Shown in pieces: positions 14,023-21,574 of a DNA stretch of 21,798 bases. Location: contig JBGPSQ010000023.1 of NCBI GenBank assembly GCA_041490205.1, positions 1 through 21,798 on the forward strand. Direction: 5' to 3'. Position 1 is the first letter of the stretch; the number at the start of each line of letters is the position of its first letter. The notes under the pieces are model-generated. The model saw nothing but the letters and a program-made list of their open reading frames with translations, ran no database searches and was not told where the DNA came from. The DNA is from DATDDB01 sp041490205. Its GTDB lineage: Bacteria; Pseudomonadota; Gammaproteobacteria; Burkholderiales; Gallionellaceae. Made by a program: the position numbers and the translations under genes.

Positions 14023-14406
14023 ATGCAAACATCCAAAGCCAGCTTGTTGAATGTTCTCATCGCGGCCGCCCTGTTCGCGGCGGCAGCCATAGCAACCCCC
14101 GCCGGCGCCCAAGAGCCCAACATTCAGCAACCCAACACCTGCTCGACCGCCAGCGATTGCGCCGTGGGCGAATTCTGCGATACCACGCCGAAGTGTCCGG
14201 GCAATGGCGCGAAGGGGATGTGCCGGAGAAAACCCTCCGTGTGCACTGACCAATACCTGCCGGTTACCGGCTGCAATGGCAGGGTATATTCAAACGCGTG
14301 CGTGGCGGCGAGTGACGGGCAGCCCAATACCGGGCCAATCAAAAGAGATTCAACAAGCAGCTTGCACAGGGAGCAAAAGCCAGGGGTCACCCCGCCGCAT
14401 GCGTAA
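14023..14406 (+). CDS. Secreted Kazal-like cysteine-rich protein
   Basis: A Sec signal peptide spans residues 1-29 (hydrophobic LIAAALFAAAA, cleavage likely after AGA). The mature part has eight cysteines (40, 46, 52, 58, 67, 74, 84, 93). CTDQYLPVTGCNGRVYSNAC (74-93) matches the Kazal-like core C-x7-C-x-C-DG-x-Y-x-N-x-C common in bacterial secreted proteins, preceded by a DCAVGEFC segment typical of the same family. Two differences stand out. The usual third Kazal cysteine is Thr82, and the usual final cysteine is missing. Kazal domains inhibit serine proteases, but inhibition here is unproven. GGAGGA lies suitably before the ATG. The C-terminal tail (about 101-127) is unlike the family and might reflect a frameshift. 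It is followed 38 bases later by an unrecognised gene. Confidence 0.8.
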   Translation: MQTSKASLLNVLIAAALFAAAAIATPAGAQEPNIQQPNTCSTASDCAVGEFCDTTPKCPGNGAKGMCRRKPSVCTDQYLPVTGCNGRVYSNACVAASDGQPNTGPIKRDSTSSLHREQKPGVTPPHA

Positions 14407-14444
14407 CAACCATCCACCTACAACGCTTTAACCAAGGAAATGCA

Positions 14445-14804
14445 ATGACATCTTGCTCGGCATCGCCGCCGGATAAAAAGGCATATGGAAAGGAAGTCGG
14501 TGAAATCCTGGTGCGCGACCATGGGAAGAAGTCATTCTATTCCATTGACCAAGTCAAGAATGCGCTATCCCAGAGCGCATACGGCATGGATTGGTCTTGC
14601 TGGGCTTTTTGCTTATATACCTCCGCGTCCGATTTCAAGGCTTACCATGACTCAATCGGGGAGACATGCGACTATGCTTCCATGAAATCGGAGATGACTT
14701 CCGCGATTACCGGCGGCGCTTCGGATTCGTGGTTTGATCTGGATCTGTCGTGGCTGGAATGGCCGGATATTGAGCTGTCGTCCATCTTCGATTTTCTGGA
14801 CTGA
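14445..14804 (+). CDS. Unrecognised 119-aa acidic protein
   Basis: I cannot assign a family. The ATG has an AAGGAAA ribosome binding site. The protein has a basic, lysine-rich first third, a tryptophan/cysteine cluster MDWSCWAFCLYTS (48-60), the segment GETCDYASMK (72-81), and an acidic aromatic C-terminus (96-119: WFDLDLSWLEWPDIELSSI, then FDFLD). There is no signal peptide and no membrane helix. Composition and codon use fit a real gene rather than a chance frame. It follows the Kazal-like gene by 38 bases on the same strand, so the two are probably co-transcribed. A cytoplasmic partner to a secreted protein, or independent roles, are both possible. Confidence 0.7.
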   Translation: MTSCSASPPDKKAYGKEVGEILVRDHGKKSFYSIDQVKNALSQSAYGMDWSCWAFCLYTSASDFKAYHDSIGETCDYASMKSEMTSAITGGASDSWFDLDLSWLEWPDIELSSIFDFLD

Positions 14805-14856
14805 CAAGCGTTGCTCTCCGCCACGCAATACGGCGCAGGCAACATTTGCAAGTTTC

Positions 14857-14878
14857 GCGGGGGGATGAAGCCCCCCGC
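14857..14878. terminator. Perfect GC hairpin after the 119-aa gene
   Basis: GCGGGGGG (14857-14864) and CCCCCCGC (14871-14878) pair perfectly around ATGAAG, 53 bases past the stop. No T-run follows. It probably closes the two-gene transcript or is a further palindromic repeat. Confidence 0.5.
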
Positions 14879-15057
14879 AATGTGCACAACCTGCCGTATC
14901 CACCCCAGTGCACTATAGGTAATTTGCCCCGTGGCAGGCTGGATTATTTGGTGCTAGATTACCGGGTGTGTATTGACGCAAAGGATGCAGCTCGTTCTCT
15001 GCGGCATCCTGCCATGCGACCGCGCTCAAAGCCTTGGTGTGTCAATTCTATGCAAGC

Positions 15058-15063
15058 AGGAGG
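15058..15063 (+). promoter_or_regulatory. Ribosome binding site fixing the HD-GYP start
   Basis: A full AGGAGG lies five bases before the ATG at 15069. It argues against the longer in-frame reading from 14973, whose first 32 residues lack such a site. Confidence 0.8.
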
Positions 15064-15068
15064 ACGCG

Positions 15069-15677
15069 ATGGAATCTGGTTTTTCTATTTACGAAGTCTT
15101 GTTTCGGTATACCAAGGCTTTATCCACTGCCCTGGGCTACCGCGATTTGATGACCAGGCTTCATTCCGAACGTGTGGATGCCCTTTCTGCCGAACTTGGC
15201 GCGAGCTATGGCCTAGATGAACACGCACTGGGCGCTTTGCGGATGGCTTCCGCTTTCCACGACATCGGCAAGATAGGCACGCCCGACAGGGTACTCTTGA
15301 AACCGGCCAGCCTCGATGATGAGGATTGGAAGGTCATGAAACTGCATTCCGAGATTGGCGAAAAAATCATGCTTTCGACGGAAATCGAAGAAGCGAAATC
15401 TGCCGCAATTGCAATTCGCAATCATCACGAGCATTACGACGGCGGCGGCTATCCGGATAGCCTGTCGGGAGAAGATATTCCCTTATATTCCCGCATCATT
15501 TCCATCGCGGACAGTTACGATGCGATGGCGGTGGCACGTCCTTATCATAGCGCGAGGAAGCATTCAGAAATCATGGAAATATTGCGTAGCGAGACAGGGC
15601 AGAAACACGATCCGCACCTGATGGACATCTTCGAGCGAATCATAGAGCAGAGCCCATACAAAATCGCGGAGGCATGA
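15069..15677 (+). CDS. Stand-alone HD-GYP domain phosphodiesterase
   Basis: HD-GYP enzymes hydrolyse c-di-GMP to pGpG and GMP at a metal centre. The whole 202-residue protein is the domain itself. It has the helix LHSERVDALSAEL (31-43), the HD pair in FHDIGKIGTPD (63-73), His93 (KLHSEIG), the HHEHYDGGGYPD block (119-130) carrying the GYP motif at 127-129, and the IADSYDAM helix (146-153). All metal and GYP residues appear present, so it is probably active. There is no receiver, PAS or membrane domain, so activity must be controlled through partners or expression. The start at 15069 is set by a strong ribosome binding site. A 7-base inverted repeat (AGGATGC at 14982, GCATCCT at 15004) lies in the leader. 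The neighbouring tRNAs have their own promoter. Confidence 0.92.
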   Translation: MESGFSIYEVLFRYTKALSTALGYRDLMTRLHSERVDALSAELGASYGLDEHALGALRMASAFHDIGKIGTPDRVLLKPASLDDEDWKVMKLHSEIGEKIMLSTEIEEAKSAAIAIRNHHEHYDGGGYPDSLSGEDIPLYSRIISIADSYDAMAVARPYHSARKHSEIMEILRSETGQKHDPHLMDIFERIIEQSPYKIAEA

Positions 15678-15828
15678 TTTCTTCCGGTAGGCCGGAATTT
15701 CCGCAACGGCCCCAGTCTTGACCCTTTTGCTGCTTGGCAGTGAGAGGGGCGGCCAGACCCCAATCCATGCAGGGAATGACCCTGGGCGGGCATAGGGCCA
15801 TTTTCCCCGGGTTTTGCGCCGAATCGGC

Positions 15829-15857
15829 TTTACAAGGCTGGGCCGTATCTCTATAAT
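15829..15857 (+). promoter_or_regulatory. Sigma-70 promoter of the tRNA operon
   Basis: TTTACA (15829-15834) and a consensus TATAAT (15852-15857) are 17 bases apart, followed by a GC-rich GCGCCC discriminator. Transcription should start near 15864, seven bases before tRNA-Ala. Such discriminators are typical of stringently controlled stable-RNA promoters. Confidence 0.85.
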
Positions 15858-15870
15858 GCGCCCTCTTTTT

Positions 15871-15946
<76 letters not shown>

Positions 15947-15960
15947 AAAAGTTGCACCAC

Positions 15961-16036
15961 GTCCCCATCGTCTAGAGGCCTAGGACACCGCCCTTTCACG
16001 GCGATAACACGAGTTCGAATCTCGTTGGGGACGCCA
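15961..16036 (+). tRNA. tRNA-Glu (anticodon TTC)
   Basis: The 76-base cloverleaf has the acceptor GTCCCCA pairing with TGGGGAC, the anticodon loop CTTTCAC with TTC, the T arm ACGAG-TTCGAAT-CTCGT, and an encoded CCA. It follows tRNA-Ala after 14 bases and shares its promoter and terminator. Confidence 0.97.
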
Positions 16037-16045
16037 TATTCATAA

Positions 16046-16077
16046 AGGCTCATCCCTACAGGGGATGGGCCTTTTTT
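16046..16077 (+). terminator. Rho-independent terminator of the tRNA operon
   Basis: AGGCTCATCCC (16046-16056) pairs with GGGATGGGCCT around a short loop, with one G-U pair, and runs into TTTTTT. It lies ten bases past tRNA-Glu and just before the convergent AraC-type gene ends. Confidence 0.93.
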
Positions 16078-16094
16078 ATGCACTGCCGCAGAGA

Positions 16095-17033
16095 CTAATC
16101 CGGGTGCGATGGATGCGCCGAACGGCTTCTGCGTATCTTTCCCGCAGGGGTCTGGAACATCTTCTGAAACGCCCGCGAAAAAGCGGATTCCGATTTGTAG
16201 CCCACTTTGTTCGACACTTCAGCGGTGCTTTCGCCGTTGCTCAACAGCGACCAGGCCAACTGCATGCGCCACCAGGTGAGATATTGCCCCGCCGTCCAGC
16301 CGCTCACCGCCTTGAATGTCTCGGCAAAGGAGGTGCGCGACAAAGCGGCCTCCTGCGCCATGGAATCGAGCGTCCACTCGCGGTCGGGATGCTGATGCAC
16401 GGCATTGATCGCCATCGCCAGGCGCGGGTGGCCGTAGAGGGCCAGCATGCCTGCCTTGGCCGGGTTATCCATCAGGTATTGGCGCAGGGCATAAACAAAC
16501 AGCAGCTCGGATAACCTGTCGAAGATCACCTTGGAGGCGGGACCGGCCTGCATGTTTTCGGCAAGAAATATTTCCAGCAGGGACTTCAGCCAGTAATTGG
16601 ATGGATCGTAGCGGATGATGAATACCGCAGGCAATGCATCCAGCAGGAAGCGGCTGCCCTGGTGCCGGAAGTGGGCGGAGCCGCACAGCAGCCCCGTCCC
16701 GTCGATGTCCTGCGCTGCGCGGTAATCCAGATAACGCTGTTCGCCTTTCAGCGGGATGGCCGACACCATGGTGTGCGGCAGCTCGCGCGGGAAGATGACG
16801 AGATCGCCGCTGTTCAGCACGCCCTTGAAGTGGCCGGGCACATCCAGAATGATGGTGCCCGTCATGACGACGTGAAAGCAGGTCGATCCCAGGCTGTGTT
16901 CGGTCATGCGCCAGTTTCCGCACACCTTGGCGTTGTAATAGACGCTCACATCCATCTTGAGCAGATGCAGCATCTGCGAAAAGGCGTCATATCCGGACGC
17001 TTGAGCAATAGAATTGTATTGTTCGGCATTCAT
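16095..17033 (-). CDS. AraC-family regulator with cupin-type sensor domain
   Basis: This 312-residue transcription factor has an N-terminal cupin-like effector domain (about 20-190, with STCFHVVMTGTIIL, GDLVIFPRELPH and a CGSAHF strand typical of the AraC 'cupin_6' group) and a C-terminal double helix-turn-helix (about 205-300: LDSMAQEAALSRTSFAETFK, then VSNKVGYKSESAFSRAFQK). Relatives often sit divergent from redox or aldehyde-detoxifying genes and activate them. Here it is divergent from an AhpD-like gene with a 68-base gap, which strongly suggests it controls that gene and itself. A TATACT hexamer lies 7 bases upstream of its ATG (minus strand 17046-17041). No ribosome binding site is visible, so the transcript may be nearly leaderless. 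The inducer is unknown. Confidence 0.92.
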   Translation of the reverse strand: MNAEQYNSIAQASGYDAFSQMLHLLKMDVSVYYNAKVCGNWRMTEHSLGSTCFHVVMTGTIILDVPGHFKGVLNSGDLVIFPRELPHTMVSAIPLKGEQRYLDYRAAQDIDGTGLLCGSAHFRHQGSRFLLDALPAVFIIRYDPSNYWLKSLLEIFLAENMQAGPASKVIFDRLSELLFVYALRQYLMDNPAKAGMLALYGHPRLAMAINAVHQHPDREWTLDSMAQEAALSRTSFAETFKAVSGWTAGQYLTWWRMQLAWSLLSNGESTAEVSNKVGYKSESAFSRAFQKMFQTPAGKIRRSRSAHPSHPD

Positions 17034-17063
17034 AGTTCACAGTATAGCGCATAAAGTGCACTC

Positions 17064-17075
17064 CTCGATCTCGAG
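17064..17075. promoter_or_regulatory. Palindrome between divergent genes, candidate operator
   Basis: CTCGA-TC-TCGAG is a perfect inverted repeat in the 68-base gap, close to the expected -35 region of the AraC-type gene. AraC proteins more often bind direct repeats, so it is only a candidate site. Confidence 0.35.
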
Positions 17076-17101
17076 AACAACCGATCACAAGGAGTTGCAT
17101 C

Positions 17102-17644
17102 ATGACAGGCTTCACATTTCACACCCCCGAAACCACCAGCGGGCACGCCCGGGATTTGCTGGAAGGCATACGCAAGGGCTATGGATTCATCCCCAATCTA
17201 TTCGCCTACATGGCCGAAGCGCCCACGACAGTGGAAGCCTATCTGAAGTTGAACGAGCTGGTGTCCAAGACCTCTCTATCCCCCGCGCAGCAGCAAGTGG
17301 CGCTGCTTGCCGTGAGCGTGGAAAACGACTGCGAGTTCTGCACCGTGGCACATCGCGCCATGGGCAAGAAGAATGGAGCGAGCGTACAGACGCTAGCCGC
17401 ACTCGCATCCCAATCGAAGATTGCCGATGTCAAGGACAGCGCCCTGGCGGCCTTCACCCAGGCAATCGTAAAAACGCGCGGCAGGCCGGACGAAGCGGAG
17501 ATTCAGGCATTTCTGGGTGCGGGCTTTAGCAGGCAGCAGATCCTCGAGGTGATCCTGATCGTGTCCATCAAGACCCTGTCGAACTACATCAATCATCTGA
17601 CGCACCCGCAGCCCAACAAGGAACTGCTGGCCATGATCCAGTAA
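17102..17644 (+). CDS. AhpD-like carboxymuconolactone decarboxylase-family protein
   Basis: This 180-residue all-helical protein belongs to the CMD/AhpD family. The redox motif is ENDCEFCTVAHR (74-85) with Cys77, Cys80 and His84, the CxxCxxxH arrangement used by alkylhydroperoxidases. FIPNLFAYMAE (29-39), near the start, is also typical. It probably reduces peroxides or serves as a thiol disulfide partner in the cytoplasm. AAGGAG precedes the ATG. The gene is divergent from an AraC-type regulator and lies 82 bases before a peroxiredoxin-like gene on the same strand. The three likely form one oxidative-stress module. No decarboxylase role is implied by the family name. Confidence 0.9.
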   Translation: MTGFTFHTPETTSGHARDLLEGIRKGYGFIPNLFAYMAEAPTTVEAYLKLNELVSKTSLSPAQQQVALLAVSVENDCEFCTVAHRAMGKKNGASVQTLAALASQSKIADVKDSALAAFTQAIVKTRGRPDEAEIQAFLGAGFSRQQILEVILIVSIKTLSNYINHLTHPQPNKELLAMIQ

Positions 17645-17726
17645 TCCGCCGTATTAGCGACCATGTCTGCCCTCGAGGGCATGTTCCGCCGCAATTTCAA
17701 ATTTCATTCAAACATGGAGAGTAAAC

Positions 17727-18602
17727 ATGAACCTGCTTAAATCAATCTTTATCAGCACCTATATGATGATGATCATGGGCATTGCCGGGTATTCCGGCTG
17801 GATGCTGTATCAGGGCGCCGACCAACTGGTGTGGCTGGGCGTGCTATTGACGGTCATGCCGATTCTTTCGGTAATCAGTTGGGTGATGATGTTCAAGAAT
17901 GTGGCGCGCACCAGTGCGCATTTCCCGCTGGTCAACGTGCTGGGTGCAGTTGGCGTGGCGCTCTCGGGATGGGCATGGCATGAGCACGGGAGCGGCACGC
18001 TGGCATTGGCGCTGGCCGCCGAATCGTGGGTTTCTTTCCTGCTGTATGCCTATTGGTTCTCCACCTTCGGCGGCCGCGAGCCCAGCATGAAGCTGGTTGC
18101 CGGAACGAGCCTGCCGGAATTCAAGGTGAAGAATGCCGACGGCAAGCTGGTCAGTTCCGCACAGTTTGCAGGCAAGCCCACCATCCTGATTTTCTACCGC
18201 GGCAACTGGTGCCCGTTTTGCATGGCACAACTCAAGGAGCTGACGGAACGTTATGAGGAAATCGACAAGCTCGGCGTGCGCATCGCGTTCATTTCACCAC
18301 AGCCGCATTCCAATACAGTGCAGATCGCCAGGAAATTCCGCATCCGGCTGTCGTTCGAATTCCTGACCGATGAAGGCAGTGCCGCCGCGCGCAGCCTGGG
18401 CATACTCAACCAGTATGGCACTCCCATGGGGATGCAGGCGCTGGGTTACGACAGCGACACGGTGCTGCCCACTGTCGTCATAACCGACAAGAACGGCAAG
18501 ATCATCTGGGTGCACGAGACCGACAACTATCGTGTTCGCCCGGAGCCCGCGACCTACCTGGACGTGATGCGGCGCCACGGGATCGTGCCTGCGGCGGCCT
18601 GA
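17727..18602 (+). CDS. Membrane-anchored peroxiredoxin-like protein (AhpC/TSA)
   Basis: The N-terminal half (about 1-115) holds four hydrophobic helices (about 7-28, 34-56, 68-84, 90-112). Residues 122-288 are a thioredoxin-fold redoxin domain of the AhpC/TSA type. The active site IFYRGNWCPFCMAQLKEL (155-172) has Cys162 and Cys165 in a CxxC. Later strands VRIAFISPQP and TVVITDKNGKIIWVH are standard. It should reduce peroxides or disulfides at the membrane. The basic loop and position do not settle which face carries the domain. GGAGA precedes the ATG. It lies downstream of the AhpD-like gene and may receive electrons through it, but that is inference. Confidence 0.88.
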   Translation: MNLLKSIFISTYMMMIMGIAGYSGWMLYQGADQLVWLGVLLTVMPILSVISWVMMFKNVARTSAHFPLVNVLGAVGVALSGWAWHEHGSGTLALALAAESWVSFLLYAYWFSTFGGREPSMKLVAGTSLPEFKVKNADGKLVSSAQFAGKPTILIFYRGNWCPFCMAQLKELTERYEEIDKLGVRIAFISPQPHSNTVQIARKFRIRLSFEFLTDEGSAAARSLGILNQYGTPMGMQALGYDSDTVLPTVVITDKNGKIIWVHETDNYRVRPEPATYLDVMRRHGIVPAAA

Positions 18603-18676
18603 ATCGCACAGTTGAAGTTGCCACCCCGAGCGGCAACCATACGAAGGGAAGGCGGGGCAGGAAAAGCTTTGACTCA

Positions 18677-18704
18677 GCGCCCGGATTGATCTTATCCGGT
18701 GCGC
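18677..18704. terminator. Hairpin between convergent genes
   Basis: GCGC-CCGGAT (18677-18686) pairs with ATCCGG-T-GCGC (18694-18704) with one bulged T. It overlaps the stop codon of the GGDEF-EAL gene and lies 75 bases after the peroxiredoxin-like stop. No long T-run follows on either side, so terminator function is tentative. Confidence 0.4.
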
Positions 18705-21418
18705 TGTTTGCCTGTCCTGTCCCCGATTCCCACTTCAGCGCGGCGCTTCAGCACCCACTCTTCGAACTGTTCGACCGGCAGGGGCTTGCTGAACAGGTAT
18801 CCCTGGAAGTTTTCGCATCCGAAGCGGTGCAGCAGCTTGAATTGGGCTTCGGTTTCCACACCTTCGGCAATGATGTTCAGTTCGAAATTCATGCCGAGGC
18901 CGGTGATGGCCATCACCATCACCTTGTCGGCATTGTCGTTGGTGATGTTGCGCACGAAAGACTGGTCTATCTTGATCTGGTCCAGCGGCAGGCGCTTCAA
19001 ATAGGACAATGACGAGAAGCCCGTCCCGAAATCATCCAGCGAGAAACTCACCCCGATCTCTTTCAGCACATGCATTTTCCGGATCGCGGATTCGATGTCC
19101 TGAACGGCCAGGCTTTCCGTCAGTTCCAGCTTGAGCAGCATGGGGTTGATGTTGTGCTTGCGGATGACGAACTGTACCTGCTCGACGAAATCCTGCTGGT
19201 AGAACTGTTCCGCGCTGATATTCACCGCCACCACCAGGTTGCGGAACGGCTCCCGGCCCTGCCACAGTTTGATCTGGGCGCAGGCGGCATCCAGCACCCA
19301 TGCGCCGATCTGGATGATCATTCCGGTCTCCTCGGCCAGGGGGATGAATTGCACGGGCGGCACCGGGCCCAGCTCAGGGTGCAGCCAGCGCAGCAGCACT
19401 TCCACGCCTTCCGGTTTGCCCTTGGCATTGACCTGCACCTGGTAATACGGCTTGAGCTGCCCCCGTTCCAGGGCCTTGCGCAATTCGGCTTCGAGGGACG
19501 CGCGCACATTGAGCGATTCCTGCATTTTCTGGTCGAAAAAGCGCAGCGCATTGCGGCCCGCATGCTTGGACTGGTACATGGCGATATCGGCCTGCCGCAG
19601 CAGGGCCTCGGCTTCCTGTTCGCGCCCCTGGAACAGGGTGATGCCGATGGAGGCCGTGCAAACATATTCGTGCTCGGCCAGCCGGTAGGTTTCGGACAGC
19701 ACGGCAATGATCTTTTCACCGACGGTCTTTGCCTGCTCGGACGCGACGATGGGATGCGAGCTCAGTTCCAGCAGCATCACCACGAATTCGTCGCCGCCCA
19801 GCCGGGCCACGCTGTCGCCTTCCCGTATGCAGGAAGTCAGGCGCGCGGCGACTTGCTGCAGCAGCAAGTCGCCCACGTCGTGGCCCTGGGTGTCGTTGAG
19901 GTTCTTGAAGTTGTCCAGATCGATGAACAGTAGCGCGCCGCCCCATTTCCTGCGCCCGCTGGCCACCAGCGCCTGGTGCAGCCTTTCCATGAGCAGGCGG
20001 CGGTTGGGAAGGTTGGTGAGGTGGTCGTAATAGGCCAGCCGCTGGATCTCGGCCTCGGATTTTTTCCGCATGGTGATGTCGGCAAGGGATGCGACATAAT
20101 TGATCACCCCGCCATCCCGATCCTTCACCGAAGTGATGGTGAGATGCTCCGGGTATAGCTCGCCGTTCTTGCGCCGGTTCCATATCTCGCCGGTCCAGGA
20201 GCCGGTCTTGATGAGGCTCTTCCACATTGCGGCATAGAATGCCTTGTCGTGCCGTCCCGAGGTGAGCAGATTCGGGTTCCGCCCCACCACCTCCTCCGCC
20301 GAGTAGCCGGTAATCTCGGTGAAGGCGTTGTTCACCCGCTGGATCGTGGCATTGGCATCGGTGATCAGCATCCCATCCTGCGATTCGAAGGCGGCTGCGG
20401 CAATGCGTACTTCACGCTCGGCCTGCTTGCGGTCGGAAATATCGCGGATGAACGTGACGATTACCCCGCCGCGCACATCCATGTAACGGGAGCTTACTTC
20501 CACGTCAAACACGCTGCCGTCCCGGCGGCGGTGGCGGGAATCGATGCGCATCGGCTTGCCGCTGCGTATCATTTCAATGTTGTTCTCGATCTGCTCCCTG
20601 CCGTACATTTCCACGATGTCGAAGACGCTCATGGACAGCAGCTCTTCCAGGCTGTAGCCGGACATGGCACAGTAGGCCGGATTGACTTCGAGTATGCGCC
20701 CGTCCGGGACGGTAAACATAAAGAAGCCATCCCCGGTCGCCTGCACAATGGTCCGGAATTCCGTTTCGGCTTCCCGGCGCTCGGTGATGTCGCGGTTGAT
20801 GCCTATCATGCGCAGCGCGCGCCCGCTCCCGTCCCGCTCGATGACCTGGCCCTCGCTGGCCACCCAGATGTAGCTGCCGTCTTTTTTCCTGACCCTGTGC
20901 TCGACCTTGTAGTTGGACGACTCCGTCCCTTTCACCGCCCCCACGATCGCGGCCCGCACCATTTCCCGCTCTTCTACCGGCACCCGTTCAGCCAGCGCCC
21001 GGAGCGTGGTGTCGGTCTGCTCCCGTCCGTCGCCCAGGAATTGCGACCATGCCTCCGAAAGATGCACCCGCCCCGTGATGACATCAAGCTCCCATAACGC
21101 GGAATGCGATGCCTGCATGGCATCCTTTGCCCGTTCTTCGCTCTTGCCCAGCCTGTCGATCAGAGCCTGCCGGGATTCGGCATCCCGTTTCAACTGGGAG
21201 AGCAGCAAAGTCAGGATAGCCACGATGATGGCCGATACGACCATGGAGGTCACAAAACCGGTCAGGAGGTAATCGCCGGGAACCGTCCCCTTCAGGAGAA
21301 ACCCCATGCCAACCACGATGACGCCCGACATCGCAACCGAAATGACGATGGTGAGCAGCCAAAGCTTGAAAGCAGTTAATTTTTGAAGAAACTGAATGAT
21401 GGGCATGTCACACATCAT
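18692..21418 (-). CDS. Membrane PAS-GGDEF-EAL c-di-GMP protein
   Basis: This 908-residue protein could make and break c-di-GMP. It has two transmembrane helices (about 18-42 and 50-74), then three PAS/PAC sensor units (about 95-215, 216-335, 336-455), each ending in a DI(T/S) segment. The GGDEF domain (about 456-630) has an intact GGDEF at 541-545 and an RxxD inhibition site (R532, D535). The EAL domain (about 640-890) reads EVL at 673-675, with NISAEQF, LELTES, DDFGTGFSSL (795-804) and IAEGVET (850-856) all conserved. EVL replaces EAL, a tolerated variant, so phosphodiesterase activity is likely. Starts at 21418, 21415 or 21406 are possible, without a strong ribosome binding site. No heme or flavin pocket is recognised in the PAS units, so the signal is unknown. 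Confidence 0.95.
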   Translation of the reverse strand: MMCDMPIIQFLQKLTAFKLWLLTIVISVAMSGVIVVGMGFLLKGTVPGDYLLTGFVTSMVVSAIIVAILTLLLSQLKRDAESRQALIDRLGKSEERAKDAMQASHSALWELDVITGRVHLSEAWSQFLGDGREQTDTTLRALAERVPVEEREMVRAAIVGAVKGTESSNYKVEHRVRKKDGSYIWVASEGQVIERDGSGRALRMIGINRDITERREAETEFRTIVQATGDGFFMFTVPDGRILEVNPAYCAMSGYSLEELLSMSVFDIVEMYGREQIENNIEMIRSGKPMRIDSRHRRRDGSVFDVEVSSRYMDVRGGVIVTFIRDISDRKQAEREVRIAAAAFESQDGMLITDANATIQRVNNAFTEITGYSAEEVVGRNPNLLTSGRHDKAFYAAMWKSLIKTGSWTGEIWNRRKNGELYPEHLTITSVKDRDGGVINYVASLADITMRKKSEAEIQRLAYYDHLTNLPNRRLLMERLHQALVASGRRKWGGALLFIDLDNFKNLNDTQGHDVGDLLLQQVAARLTSCIREGDSVARLGGDEFVVMLLELSSHPIVASEQAKTVGEKIIAVLSETYRLAEHEYVCTASIGITLFQGREQEAEALLRQADIAMYQSKHAGRNALRFFDQKMQESLNVRASLEAELRKALERGQLKPYYQVQVNAKGKPEGVEVLLRWLHPELGPVPPVQFIPLAEETGMIIQIGAWVLDAACAQIKLWQGREPFRNLVVAVNISAEQFYQQDFVEQVQFVIRKHNINPMLLKLELTESLAVQDIESAIRKMHVLKEIGVSFSLDDFGTGFSSLSYLKRLPLDQIKIDQSFVRNITNDNADKVMVMAITGLGMNFELNIIAEGVETEAQFKLLHRFGCENFQGYLFSKPLPVEQFEEWVLKRRAEVGIGDRTGKQRTG

Positions 21419-21434
21419 ACTATGGAAGCGCGTG

Positions 21435-21542
21435 GGGTTGGGCAGCGCATGGACTGGCCCAACCCGGTGCGGCGCTAACGGTAGGGCTTTACCCTAGTTT
21501 CGCCCAACCCCGGTTTGCCGCCGTACTGGAACCGGGGTTGGG
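21435..21542. repeat. Two related inverted repeats
   Basis: GGGTTGGG (21435-21442) pairs with CCCAACCC (21458-21465). Farther on, CCCAACCCCGGTT (21503-21515) pairs exactly with AACCGGGGTTGGG (21530-21542), with a 14-base loop. Between them lies TAGGG-CTTTA-CCCTA. The shared CCAACCC arms suggest related palindromic units. The second may close the superoxide dismutase transcript, though no T-run follows. Confidence 0.65.
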
Positions 21543-21574
21543 GGAAAATCAGGGGCGAAGATATGGGTTAAAAA

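Noticed and set aside
14973..15068. N-terminal extension of the HD-GYP protein
   Set aside because: A full AGGAGG site directly before the ATG at 15069 and a non-conserved, cysteine-rich extension argue for the shorter protein.
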